Shown in pieces: positions 34,143-45,587 of a stretch of 64,000 nt of DNA. A program made the position numbers and the translations under genes. Each line of letters starts with the position of its first letter. The first letter of the stretch is position 1. This DNA is from JBOHTO01 sp050733695 (GTDB lineage Bacteria > Gemmatimonadota > Gemmatimonadetes > Gemmatimonadales > Gemmatimonadaceae), in assembly GCA_050733695.1 (NCBI GenBank), contig JBOHTO010000135.1, positions 1 through 64,000 on the forward strand. The letters are read 5' to 3'. The notes under the pieces are model-generated. The model was not told the DNA's origin and ran no database searches. It saw only the letters and a list, made by a program, of their open reading frames with translations.

Positions 34143-37100
34143 ATGACGAGCGGCATTCTTCGGGTTGTCGGACGGGTTGCGCCGGCCGGTGCTCCGATTC
34201 TTCTCGCCCTGGCGTTCAGTCTCCTGATTGCACTCGCGTGCGTTCGGCACCGGCCCGTGGTCACGGATCCTGCGGTCGCCCCCGCCCCAGCGCCGTCGAT
34301 GCCGGCGATGGCTATTCCGGCCGCGCCGAGCGCGGACGAGCGGTGGGCCGACTCCGTCCTCGCAACGATGTCGCTCAGGGCCAGGGTCGGGCAGATGTTC
34401 ATGCGCTGGATACCTGGTCACTTCGCGGGACCGGCAAGCTCCCATTTCGCCGAGGCGCGTCGCTGGGTAACGCAGGACTCGATCGGCGGCTTCATCATCT
34501 CGATCGGTTCACCCGCGGAACTCGCCCGAAAGACGAACGCCCTGCAGCATCTGTCGAAGGTGCCACTGTTCTTCGCGGCAGACCTCGAGTTCGGCCCCGG
34601 TCAGCGGCTCATTCCCGGGGGCGCCGTCTTCCCTCCCCCCATGGGCATGGCAGCGACGGGCGACACGAGTGCGAGCTGCCGGCACGGCCGCGTCACCGCG
34701 CGCGAGGCGCGGGCGGTGGGCATCCGATGGACCTTCTCCCCCGTCGTCGACCTCAGCACCGTGCCGACGAATCCCATCGTGAACGCACGCGCCTATGGGG
34801 AGTCCGCACCAACCGTGATCCGCTACGCCATCCCGTTCATCAGGTGTGCACAGGAGAACGGCCTGCTGGCAACGGCCAAGCATTTCGCGGGACAGGGCGC
34901 CACGGACGTGGACTCGCACATCGGGCGCCCCATACTCGACCTCGACCGGGTCGCCCTCGATTCCGGGGCGTTCATGCCATTCCGCGCGGCGCAGGCCGCT
35001 GGCGTGGCGGCCATCATGAGCGGCCACCTCGCACTGCCGAAGATCAGCGGCGACTCTTTGCCGGTGACCCTGAGCCGCGTGCTGCTCGGTGACATTGTGC
35101 GCGACGAATGGGGGTTCGACGGTCTGCTCGTCACCGACGCGCTCTGGATGGGCGGCGTCACGGCTGGCCCGGAGTACACGCCCGGGCGTGGCGCCGTGCT
35201 CGCGATCCAGGCGGGCAACGATGTGATTCTGGACCCCGTGGATCACAGGGCGATGATTGACGCCATCGTCCGAGCCGTGCGCACCGGCACGATCACCGAA
35301 GCCCGCATCGACTCGTCCGTACGGCGCATACTCATCGCGAAGGCAGCCGTTGACCTGGACAGCTCGCCGCTCGTGGACACCGCGGCCGTGTTCGACGTGG
35401 TCGGCGCGAGCGCGACGGATTCCATCGTGGCCGACATCGCGCAGGCATCGATCGTCCTCGTACGCGACAGGCGCGAACTCGTTCCGCTCCTTCCGGACAG
35501 CGGCGATCGCATTCTCGTGCTGGCGTACCTGGACGAAGGCGTCGAGCCGGCGGCCACCGTGCGCCCTGCCGAGGCGTTCGCCGCGGAGCTCGGCCGGGTG
35601 CTCCGGCCCTCCGGTGCAATTGTGGAAGTCGCGACCACGACATCCCCCAGCAGGAGTACCGAGCTCGACTCGCTCGCGCAACGTGCCGCGCGCGCGGACC
35701 TCGTGATCCTTGCTCCCTTCGCGCGCGCGATCGCATCGAAGGGGACGATCGGGCTGCCGCCCGCGCAGGTAGATTTCTACCGGAACGTAATCGCACAGCA
35801 GCCGCGAAGCATCGTGGTGACATTCGGTGATCCGTACATCCTTCGCCAGATTCCGGACGCGAGCACCTACATGCTCGCATGGAATCCCTGGTCGCAATGG
35901 AGCGAGCGCGCGGCTGCGCGTGCGATCACCGGACGCGCGGAGATAACCGGGCAGTTGCCGGTCACGATCGCCCCCGCCCCCGATCTTCGCGCGGGGGCAG
36001 GCATACGCATGAACGCGATCGCATTCGAGGGCGCTCCAGCCACATATCCGGAGGCGACGATGGCGCTGCTCCGTGACACGCTGCAATCGCTGCTGGACTC
36101 GGGGGTCGCGGACAGCACATTCCCCGGCGCATTCGCCGTCGTCGGCAATCATCAGGAAGTGCTCGCGAGTGCGGCCGCGGGTCGACTGGACTGGGCCCCA
36201 TCGCCCGCGCCGAACGAGCATACGATATGGGATCTCGCGTCACTCACGAAAGTCGTCGGCATGACGACGGCGATGATGCAACTCGTCGAGCGCGGAGCCG
36301 TGGAGCTCGACGCACCGGTTGTGCGTTATCTCCCCGGGTTCACCGGAGCGGAAAAGGCCACGGTCACCGTGCGCGACCTGCTGACACATTCGTCGGGACT
36401 TCCGGCGTGGCGCCCGCTGTACAAGGAGGCCGAGAGCGCGGACGCTGCCCGGGCTCTCGTGCTGGCCACTCCGCTCGACACGGTGCCTGGAGCCAGATAC
36501 GTCTACAGCGATCTCGGCGCGATACTCCTCGGCCTCATCGTCGAGCGCGCGAGCGGAGAGCCACTGGATGACTATCTCGCGGAGCATGTTTTCGAGCCAC
36601 TCGAGATGAACGAGACCGGGTTCCTGCCCGACAGCGCACTGCTCCCGCGGATCGCGCCGACGGAGTACGATCCCTGGCGCCAGCGTCACCTGCGAGGGAT
36701 CGTCCATGACGAGAACGCTTTTGCGCTTGGTGGCGTCTCCGCTCACGCGGGCCTCTTCAGCTCTGGCCATGATCTCGCCCTTTTCGCGCGGATGTACCTG
36801 AATGGCGGTGCGCTGGGTTCAGCCCGGGTATTCACGCCGCGAACCATGGCGCTGTTCACACAGGTGCAGGACCCTGCGCTCTCGCATCGCGCGCTCGGGT
36901 GGGAAACGCCAACCGGAGAGAATTCCGGTGGTCACCTGCTCTCGGAGAGCGCATTCGGACATACCGGCTTCACCGGTACGTCGATCTGGATCGACCCCGC
37001 GCGTGATCTGTTCGTGGTTCTTCTGACGAACCGTGTGAATCCGACGCGCGAGAATGGTGGAGTTGGACTCGTGAGGATCGCAGTATCGGACGCCGTCTTC

Positions 37101-37219
37101 GGAACGCTGCTGCCCTCGATTGCCGCGGCGCGCGCCGCCGTGAACGGAGCCGTGAACGAAGCCGTGAACGGAGCCGTGAACGGCGATGGCGGGCACTCCA
37201 CCTCGACCCCTTCCAATCC

Positions 37220-37223
<4 letters not shown>
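34143..37223 (+). CDS. NagZ-like GH3 domain fused to a serine beta-lactamase/hydrolase domain
   Basis: 1026 residues from ATG; a GTG at 34110 that overlaps the upstream stop (GTGA) is also possible. A signal segment ends in lipobox IALAC. GH3 half (about 75-600): the NagZ-type Asp/His dyad (D257, H259) and nucleophile D332 remain, but the preceding glycine-rich loop reads AGQG instead of PGHG. C-terminal half (about 640-1000): beta-lactamase motifs S700-x-x-K703 (SLTK), Y788-S-D and H940-T-G, so a complete serine active site. The tail carries a 12-bp tandem repeat encoding VNGA units. It overlaps the symporter gene by 4 bp. Similar fusions exist in Bacteroidota; the substrate here is unknown. 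Confidence 0.88.
37140..37184 (+). repeat. 12-bp tandem repeat at the fusion gene 3' end
   Basis: Units GTGAACGGAGCC, GTGAACGAAGCC, GTGAACGGAGCC and a partial fourth run in frame. They encode a VNGA/VNEA repeat after the hydrolase domain, probably a slippage-prone tail. Confidence 0.85.
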
Positions 37224-38989
<1,766 letters not shown>

Positions 38990-38996
38990 GACTGTC

Positions 38997-39016
38997 ATTC
39001 CCGCGGAAGCGGGAAT
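38997..39016. repeat. dRS3-like palindromic repeat
   Basis: ATTCCC-GCGGAAGC-GGGAAT matches the dRS3-like inverted repeat common in intergenic DNA of several bacterial groups. It follows the symporter stop by 8 bases and precedes the terminator. Confidence 0.6.
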
Positions 39017-39025
39017 CCAATGTGT

Positions 39026-39064
39026 GGGGGTCCACAGACGCATGCTTGAAGGACCCCCGTTTTT
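39026..39064 (+). terminator. Rho-independent terminator after the symporter
   Basis: GGGGGTCC (39026-39033) pairs with GGACCCCC (39051-39058) across a 17-base loop, followed by GTTTTT. It ends the glycosidase-symporter transcript. Confidence 0.8.
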
Positions 39065-39074
39065 CCGCTATACT
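39046..39074 (+). promoter_or_regulatory. Sigma-70 promoter of the A-type Fe-S gene
   Basis: TTGAAG (39046-39051) and TATACT (39069-39074) are spaced by 17 bases. The -35 box lies partly in the loop of the terminator stem for the upstream operon. Confidence 0.65.
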
Positions 39075-39140
39075 TCAGCAGATGTAACGAGCCGGCCGGC
39101 AATACATTCCTCGCCGGCCGCATAGTCCCGGAGGACCCAG

Positions 39141-39497
39141 ATGAGCACAACTCAGCAGCCCGACGTGATGCTTACGGTGACACCTGTTGCGGGCGTCGAG
39201 GTCAAGCGCTTCATGGAAGTGGAATCCGTCGATCCCGGCACCGGCGGCGTGCGCGTGAGCGTACAGCCAGGCGGGTGCAGCGGCTTCAAGTACGGCCTTC
39301 TCATCGAGGACAAGGCCGCCGAGGACGACTTCGTCCTGGAGAATGAAGGGTTCCGCGTCTTCGTGGATCCGTTCTCCGCCCAGTACATCAACGGCGTGAC
39401 CATCGACTACGTGTCGTCGATGCAGGGTTCGGGCTTCACCTTCAAGAATCCCAACGCCACCGGCGGTTGCGGCTGCGGCAGCTCGTTCAACGCCTGA
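39141..39497 (+). CDS. A-type iron-sulfur carrier (HesB/IscA family)
   Basis: 118 residues. Three conserved cysteines (C46 in GGCSGF, C110 and C112 in GGCGCG) are in the family positions. It receives or inserts Fe-S clusters in the cytoplasm. A GGAGGA site precedes the ATG and it has its own promoter. Its place inside an amino-sugar locus is not explained by its function. Confidence 0.95.
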   Translation: MSTTQQPDVMLTVTPVAGVEVKRFMEVESVDPGTGGVRVSVQPGGCSGFKYGLLIEDKAAEDDFVLENEGFRVFVDPFSAQYINGVTIDYVSSMQGSGFTFKNPNATGGCGCGSSFNA

Positions 39498-39507
39498 CAG
39501 ATAGAAC

Positions 39508-41601
39508 GTGACGAGACCGGTAGCTGGCGCCCCCATCATGGACGCCGGAACCACCACGGAGGCCCGCGAGCACGCTTCGAATCGCGGGCCTTCTCGTCAT
39601 CTTGCGGGCGGCGCGGGCGGCGCGGGCGGCGCGGGCGGCACCGGCGCTGCAGGCGGTTCGGGCGGTGGCGGAGCAGGCGCGGCACGTCATGAGCGCATCC
39701 GTACGATCGTCGTCGACGACCACGAAGACATTGCCCGGCTCGTCGCGGGACGCATAGCCTCGCTCATCCGCGAGCGGGCAATTGCGGGCGAGCGAGCGGT
39801 CCTCGGGCTCGCCACCGGCTCCACGCCCATTGGAGTCTACCGCGAGCTGATACGCATGCACCTCGAGGATGAGTTGAGCTTCGCCAACGTGGTGACGTTC
39901 AACCTCGATGAGTACTACCCGATGGCGCCGGACAGCATCCACTCGTATCACCGCTTCATGTGGGAGAACCTCTTCTCCCAGGTGGACATCGACGCGACGA
40001 ACGTGCACATCCCCAGCGGCTCGGTTCCGCGCGAGCAGGTCGATGAGGCAACGCGGCGATACGAGGACGATATCCGCCGAGCCGGCGGGATAGACTTCCA
40101 GATACTCGGCATTGGCAAGACCGGGCACATCGGCTTCAACGAGCCGGGCTCCGGCGCAGAGAGCCGTACGCGCCTCGTCACGCTGGACACCGTCACGCGC
40201 AAGGATGCCGCGGGCGATTTCTATGGCGAGGAGTACGTGCCGCGCGAGGCGATCACCATGGGCGTAGCGACCATTCTCGAGGCCCGCGAGATCGCGATCC
40301 TGGCCACGGGTGAGCACAAATCGAGCATCGTTCAGAGGTCGGTGGAAGGCGAGATCGACCTCGACGTGGCAGCGACCTTTCTCCAGCAGCACGCGAGCAC
40401 GACGTTCTACGTCGACGGTCCCGCTGCCGCGGATCTCACGCGCATCGCGACGCCCTGGCTCCTGGACGAGGTCAGGTGGACACCTCGCCTCACGGTCAGC
40501 GCGGTCGTGTGGCTGTCGCAGCGCGCCGGGAAGGCCATCCTCAAGCTGACAGCGCGCGACTACGCCGAGAACAAGCTGTCGCCGCTGGTGGCGCGCTACG
40601 GGTCGCCGGGGGCCGTGAACGGCGAGGTGTTCAACACTCTGGGTGCGAAGATCCGCGGCAAGTCCAGACTGCCGCGCGGTCAGAAGATCATCTGCTTCTC
40701 GCCCCACCCCGACGATGATGTGATTTCGATGGGCGGGATCCTGCGAAAGCTCGTCGAGAACGAGAACGGGATCACGGTGGCGTACATGACGAGCGGCAAC
40801 ATCGCCGTGTTCGATCATGACGTCCGCCGGTATCTCGACTGGCTGCAGCGGCTCTCCGATGAGCGCGGGCTCGGCGAAGGCGGCGTGGACGAGCTGTCGC
40901 GCACTGTGTACGCGGCGCTCCGGGGCAAGCGTCCCGGCGACGTCGACATTCCGGAAATCCAGGACATCAAGCGGATCATCCGGGAGGCAGAGGCGATCAG
41001 CGGAATCGAGACGGTGGGGCTCCCCGGCTCGGCAGGCCGCTTTCTGAATCTCCCCTTCTACCAGACGGGAAAGGTCCGCAAGGATTCGATAGGCCCCGCC
41101 GACGTGGAGATCGTGTTCGACCTGCTGAACGAGATACAACCGCAGCTCATATTCGTGGCTGGTGACCTCTCCGACCCGCACGGGACACACCGGATGTGCA
41201 AGGAGGCGATCGGCCTCGCGCTGGAGCGGTATGCCGGCCGAGCTCCTGGTGACTCCGACGGCGGAGGGCGCGAGCCGACGGGCAGCGCCGCCACCTCGTA
41301 CCAGTCGCGTGACGTCGGCGCACGGGTAAGGCCCGAGGTGTGGCTGTATCGCGGCGCCTGGCAGGAGTGGCCGATCACGGAGGCCACCTGGCTCGTGCCG
41401 CTGTCGCAGGAGGAGCTTCGCCTCAAGATACAGGCGATCTTCAAGCATCAGTCGCAGAAGGATTCGGCTCCCTTTCCCGGCGCGCACGACGAGCGCGAGT
41501 TCTGGCAGCGCGTAGAGGCACGCAACAAGGACACGGCGGCCTTTCTCGACCGGCTCGGGCTGGCGGAATACTTCGCCATGGAAGCGTATGTCGTCGAGTA
41601 G
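39508..41601 (+). CDS. Glucosamine-6-phosphate deaminase-like/PIG-L deacetylase fusion
   Basis: 697 residues from GTG at 39508 (ATG 39538 alternative); the first 60 residues are a Gly/Ala-rich linker. NagB-like domain (about 62-350): LATGSTP, FNLDEYY (D134, the enzyme's base) and GKTGHIGFNEP (T205, H207, E212). The NagB position used for ring opening (D in GNDGHIAFNEP) is Thr here. PIG-L/LmbE domain (about 390-695): Zn ligands H400, D403 in PHPDDD and H558/H561 in DPHGTHR. It matches a known Bacteroidota-type family of deaminase-like proteins. Its role is probably combined deacetylation and deamination of amino-sugar phosphates; this is inferred. Confidence 0.88.
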   Translation: MTRPVAGAPIMDAGTTTEAREHASNRGPSRHLAGGAGGAGGAGGTGAAGGSGGGGAGAARHERIRTIVVDDHEDIARLVAGRIASLIRERAIAGERAVLGLATGSTPIGVYRELIRMHLEDELSFANVVTFNLDEYYPMAPDSIHSYHRFMWENLFSQVDIDATNVHIPSGSVPREQVDEATRRYEDDIRRAGGIDFQILGIGKTGHIGFNEPGSGAESRTRLVTLDTVTRKDAAGDFYGEEYVPREAITMGVATILEAREIAILATGEHKSSIVQRSVEGEIDLDVAATFLQQHASTTFYVDGPAAADLTRIATPWLLDEVRWTPRLTVSAVVWLSQRAGKAILKLTARDYAENKLSPLVARYGSPGAVNGEVFNTLGAKIRGKSRLPRGQKIICFSPHPDDDVISMGGILRKLVENENGITVAYMTSGNIAVFDHDVRRYLDWLQRLSDERGLGEGGVDELSRTVYAALRGKRPGDVDIPEIQDIKRIIREAEAISGIETVGLPGSAGRFLNLPFYQTGKVRKDSIGPADVEIVFDLLNEIQPQLIFVAGDLSDPHGTHRMCKEAIGLALERYAGRAPGDSDGGGREPTGSAATSYQSRDVGARVRPEVWLYRGAWQEWPITEATWLVPLSQEELRLKIQAIFKHQSQKDSAPFPGAHDEREFWQRVEARNKDTAAFLDRLGLAEYFAMEAYVVE
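39604..39639 (+). repeat. GCGGGCGGC tandem repeats in linker of the NagB-like gene
   Basis: Four perfect 9-bp copies encode Ala-Gly-Gly units within a flexible Gly-rich N-terminal linker. Confidence 0.8.
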
Positions 41602-41610
41602 CGCTCGCAG

Positions 41611-43191
41611 GTGACAAGCACGTTCACGCTGTTCGATCTCGCCGTACTCCTGCTGTATCTGGTGGGGACGACGATGCTCGGTGTCTGGCTCGGACGGGAT
41701 CAGAAGAGCGCGCGCGACTACTTCGTCGCCGACCGTGCGATCCCCTGGTGGGCGATTCTCTTCTCGGTGGTGGCGACGGAGACGAGCGCGCTCACGTTCA
41801 TCAGCATACCGGGACTCGCGTACCTCACCGATCTGTCCTTTCTCCAGATCGCACTCGGCTACCTGCTGGGACGCATCGTGATCGGGTACACGCTGCTTCC
41901 GCGCTATTTTCAGGGCGAGCTGGTCACCGCATACTCGTTGCTGGAGCGCCGATTCGGGCTGACCACGCGGCGCTTCGCTTCGATCACGTTCATGGTGACG
42001 CGCGCCTTCGGAGACTCGGTCCGCATCTTCGCCACGGCGATTCCGATCGCGCTGATAATCGGGCCGGTCGTCGATACCGCCTACGTGATGCAGTTGTCGA
42101 TACTCATCCTGGGCGCGTTCACGGTGGTATACACCTATCATGGCGGCATGCGCGCAGTGGTGTGGACTGATGTCGTGCAGACCGGAGTGTACGTCTTCGG
42201 CGGCATCGCGGCGCTGTATCTGATCGGAAGCGGAATCGATGGCGGATGGGGAACTGCAATGGCACGCGCGAGCGAGGCGGGAAAGTTCGACGTCATCGAT
42301 ACGTATGCCGGGTTCGACAGGCCGCACACGATATTCGCCGGCCTCATCGGAGGCGCCTTTCTCTCGATGGCCTCGCATGGCACCGATCAGCTCATCGTCC
42401 AGCGACTCCTCGCATCCAGTAATCTGCGCGATGCACGGAAGGCGCTCATCGGCAGCGGCGTTGCGGTGATCGTGCAGTTCGCCCTCTTCCTCTTCATAGG
42501 GATCGGGCTGTACGCGTTCTACGAGGGTCGTGCCTTCGCACGGCCGGACGAGATATTCCCCCGATTCATCGTCGAGGTGATGCCGCCGGGCCTCACGGGG
42601 CTCGTCGTGGCCGCGATACTGGCGGCCGCGATGAGCACGGTGTCGGGAGCGCTGAACTCGCTATCGGCTGCGACGACGCACGACATCTATCTCCCCCTCA
42701 CGCGAAGCGAGCCGAACGATGCGTCGCTGCTGCGCACCGGCAAGCTGTTCACACTGGTGTGGGCCGTGGTACTGATTGGCGGGGCGATGCTGTACCGGAA
42801 CGAGGGCACGCCGGTCGTCGTGATCGCGCTCTCCATCGCCTCCTTCACGTACGGGGGGCTGCTGGGCGGATTCTCCCTGGCCCTCCTCTGGCCGCGGGCA
42901 AGGCAGCGCGACGCGATAATCGGAATGAGCATCGGCATCGCCGTGATGACCGTGGTCGTCTTCGCGAACCCCATCTCTTCGGTGGTGCCATCGCTCACCG
43001 GCGTGCTCGCGCCGCTCGGCCGCATCGCGTGGCCATGGTATGTGCTTATCGGGACCACGATCACATACGGCGCTGGGGCGCTGGCGTCGTTCGTCGGACC
43101 GCGCGACGCGGCTCCGGATGCGGGCGCGACGAGCGTCGACGCGCGTACCGGCAAGGTAATCCTGCCCGCCCCTGCGGACTCCGGCACCTGA
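41611..43191 (+). CDS. Sodium:solute symporter, second SSS transporter of the cluster
   Basis: 526 residues, starting GTG nine bases after the fusion gene. The pattern DYFVADRAIPWWAILFSVVATETSA and LVVAAILAAAMSTVSGALNSLS is SSS family. About 13 membrane helices are visible. Its position between a sugar-deaminase fusion and a sugar kinase strongly suggests uptake of GlcNAc, MurNAc or a related amino sugar, but no substrate motif proves this. Confidence 0.88.
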   Translation: MTSTFTLFDLAVLLLYLVGTTMLGVWLGRDQKSARDYFVADRAIPWWAILFSVVATETSALTFISIPGLAYLTDLSFLQIALGYLLGRIVIGYTLLPRYFQGELVTAYSLLERRFGLTTRRFASITFMVTRAFGDSVRIFATAIPIALIIGPVVDTAYVMQLSILILGAFTVVYTYHGGMRAVVWTDVVQTGVYVFGGIAALYLIGSGIDGGWGTAMARASEAGKFDVIDTYAGFDRPHTIFAGLIGGAFLSMASHGTDQLIVQRLLASSNLRDARKALIGSGVAVIVQFALFLFIGIGLYAFYEGRAFARPDEIFPRFIVEVMPPGLTGLVVAAILAAAMSTVSGALNSLSAATTHDIYLPLTRSEPNDASLLRTGKLFTLVWAVVLIGGAMLYRNEGTPVVVIALSIASFTYGGLLGGFSLALLWPRARQRDAIIGMSIGIAVMTVVVFANPISSVVPSLTGVLAPLGRIAWPWYVLIGTTITYGAGALASFVGPRDAAPDAGATSVDARTGKVILPAPADSGT

Positions 43192-43196
43192 GCGGC

Positions 43197-44141
43197 GTGG
43201 TGGATATAGTCGCGGGGGTCGACGGAGGCGGCTCGAAGACCCGCGTCCTCATCGCCGGCGACGACGGCGCGACGATCTCCGAGGCAGAGGGCTCCGGTTC
43301 GGCGGTACGTCCGGGAAGGGCGGATCGCTCGGCCGCGGTGATCGCGGAACTCGTGAGTACGGCTCTGGCCAACGCCGGACTGAGCGACACAGTGCCGCGC
43401 ATGCTCTTCATCGGCGTCGCCGGCATCGGGCGCGAGGCAGAGCGGCAGGCACTGCTCGACGGGCTCTTCGAGCTGCGGGTCGCGCGCGACATCATCGTGG
43501 AGCCGGACGGCAGCATAGCCCTCAATGACGCCTTCGACGACGGCCCGGGACTGCTGCTGATCGCCGGAACGGGATCGGTTTGCGTGGGACGCGGGCCGAC
43601 CGGCTCGATGGCGCGCTGCGGCGGATGGGGTCCCGTGATTGGAGACGAGGGCAGTGGTGCGTGGATCGGGCGGCGAGCGCTCTCGATCGTCGCGGCGGCA
43701 GCGGATGGACGTGAACCCGAGACGCTGCTGTCGCGCGCTGTACTTGCCGCGACGGGAACTGAGCGTACCGTGGATCTCGTTCCCTGGGCTGCAGCGGCGA
43801 CACCCGCCGATCTCGCGCTGCTCGCCCCGGTGGTCGCGGAAGCCGCCGACGGGGGCGATCTGCGCGCAAACTCTCTCGTGTCACTCGCCGCCGAGGAGCT
43901 GCTGCTGCACGTCAGGGCCTTGGCGCGTCAGGTATTCGGTGACGAACGAGCATCCATCCCGCTGGCGCTCTCAGGCGGGCTCCTCGGCTCGGGGTCGACA
44001 CTGCGCAGGCGACTGGAGAATCGCCTGAGGGTTGCGTGCCCGGGAGTGCACATTCACGCCGAAGCTGTGGACGCCGCACGCGGCGCCGTGAAGGGAGCGC
44101 TCCGTGCCATCGCCGCTTCGACGCCCGCCGCAAGAGGGTGA
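43197..44141 (+). CDS. BadF/BadG/BcrA/BcrD-type N-acetylglucosamine kinase
   Basis: About 314 residues; adjacent GTGs at 43197 and 43200 are both possible. ASKHA ATPase fold: phosphate-1 GVDGGGSKT (about 7-15), AGTGS (phosphate-2), GGWGPVIGDEGSGAWIGRRAL, typical of eukaryotic-like NAGK and bacterial MurK/GlcNAc kinases. It phosphorylates an amino sugar with ATP. It follows the symporter by 5 bases, so import and phosphorylation are coupled. Confidence 0.88.
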   Translation: MVDIVAGVDGGGSKTRVLIAGDDGATISEAEGSGSAVRPGRADRSAAVIAELVSTALANAGLSDTVPRMLFIGVAGIGREAERQALLDGLFELRVARDIIVEPDGSIALNDAFDDGPGLLLIAGTGSVCVGRGPTGSMARCGGWGPVIGDEGSGAWIGRRALSIVAAAADGREPETLLSRAVLAATGTERTVDLVPWAAAATPADLALLAPVVAEAADGGDLRANSLVSLAAEELLLHVRALARQVFGDERASIPLALSGGLLGSGSTLRRRLENRLRVACPGVHIHAEAVDAARGAVKGALRAIAASTPAARG

Positions 44142-44159
44142 CGAGAGGCGGGCGGGTCC

Positions 44160-45587
44160 TCAGGTGATCGACCTCGGTGTTTCGGTCACTTCGGGCGGCG
44201 GCCAGGATGGGCTCTCGTCCAGCTTGCCCCCTCCCGCCTGGACCCCTTCCGGCGGGATCACCGATTCATCCCAGAGCTTCTCGGACCTGGCGATGAACGC
44301 CGTCGTGACCAGGTCGCCGGTGACATTGACCGTCGTGCGCGCCATGTCCAGGATGCGGTCCACGCCCAGTATGATGGCAATCCCCTCCGCGGGTACGCCG
44401 AACATCACCAGGATGCCGACGAGGAGCGGGATGGATCCACCCGGAACGCCGGCCGCGCCGAGGGCAGTGATGACGGCCATCAGCATGACGACAATCTGCT
44501 GGCCCAGCGAGAGATCCATGCCGAAGACCTGTGCGACGAAGATCACGGTCACGCCCTCGAACAGCGACGTACCGTTCATGTTCATCGTGGCGCCGAGCGG
44601 AAGGACGAACCCGGCGATCTTGGGCGGAATGTTGAGGTTCTGCTCGGCGGTGGCAATGGATGTCGGAAGGGTGGCGCTGCTGGAGCTGGTCGAGAAGGCG
44701 GTGACCATCGGCGCCTTGATCCTTGTGAAGAAGCGCCATGGACTGATCCCCACGACGAAACGCAGGATGAGCGGATAGTTGACGAACGTGTGCAGGATCA
44801 GCCCTCCGATCACGACTGCGATGTAGATGAGGAGCGGCGTCAGAAGCACCGCGCCAAAGCGCGATGTGACTCCGAAGATGAGTCCTGCGACGCCGTACGG
44901 CGCGAGCTTCATTGCCAGCTCGACGATCTTGATCACGATTTCGTTGAGCGAGTCGAGCACATCTATCATCGGCTTTGCCCGCTCGGGCGCGAGCATCGTG
45001 AGAGCGACTCCGAACATGATGCCGAAGAAGATTATCCCGAGCAGGTCGATCTCCACCGCGGACCGGAATGGGTTCCGCGTCACGATGTTCACAATCGTCT
45101 GGATGCCGAATCCGCCCATCGCAGCCGTCTCGACCTGCGACGATGCATCGCCGGCATAGGTTGCCATGAGCTGATCGCGCACTTCGGGTGTGACGCGTGA
45201 ACCGGGGTCGAGGATGCCGACCATGATGAGGCCCATCGTCGCCGACATGGCCATGGTGATGAAGAAGAAGGCGAGCGTCTTGCCTCCGATGCGTCCCACC
45301 TTGCGCAGATCACCGAGCCCGGCGACGCCGAGCGAGATCGAGGCAAATACGAGCGGGATCACGATCATGAACAGCAGGTTGAGAAAGATCGCGCCCACCG
45401 GTCCCGCGAGATAATGGTTGAGCCAGATGACCGTAGGGCTCTCCGCTCCGAGCAGCCACTTTGCGAGCATCCCGGCCGCGGCGCCTGCCAGAAGCCCGAG
45501 CAGGATCTTCGTGTGCAGCGGGATGCCCTTTCTGTGCTGGCGCGGCGGGACGGGCGATGCGGACTGGGGGCGGGTCGAAGCTGTCAT
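44160..45587 (-). CDS. Dicarboxylate/amino acid:cation symporter (DAACS)
   Basis: 475 residues. The DAACS core is intact: the serine-rich FSTSSSSATLPTS, MNMNGTSLFEGV and AAGVPGGSIPLLV. It imports glutamate, aspartate or C4-dicarboxylates with Na+ or H+. It starts overlapping the amino-acid permease stop by 4 bp and is convergent with the sugar kinase gene. Confidence 0.93.
   Translation of the reverse strand: MTASTRPQSASPVPPRQHRKGIPLHTKILLGLLAGAAAGMLAKWLLGAESPTVIWLNHYLAGPVGAIFLNLLFMIVIPLVFASISLGVAGLGDLRKVGRIGGKTLAFFFITMAMSATMGLIMVGILDPGSRVTPEVRDQLMATYAGDASSQVETAAMGGFGIQTIVNIVTRNPFRSAVEIDLLGIIFFGIMFGVALTMLAPERAKPMIDVLDSLNEIVIKIVELAMKLAPYGVAGLIFGVTSRFGAVLLTPLLIYIAVVIGGLILHTFVNYPLILRFVVGISPWRFFTRIKAPMVTAFSTSSSSATLPTSIATAEQNLNIPPKIAGFVLPLGATMNMNGTSLFEGVTVIFVAQVFGMDLSLGQQIVVMLMAVITALGAAGVPGGSIPLLVGILVMFGVPAEGIAIILGVDRILDMARTTVNVTGDLVTTAFIARSEKLWDESVIPPEGVQAGGGKLDESPSWPPPEVTETPRSIT

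Noticed and set aside
39487..42378. 963-codon minus-strand ORF
   Set aside because: Antisense of the NagB-like fusion and symporter; low-complexity composition and no motif.
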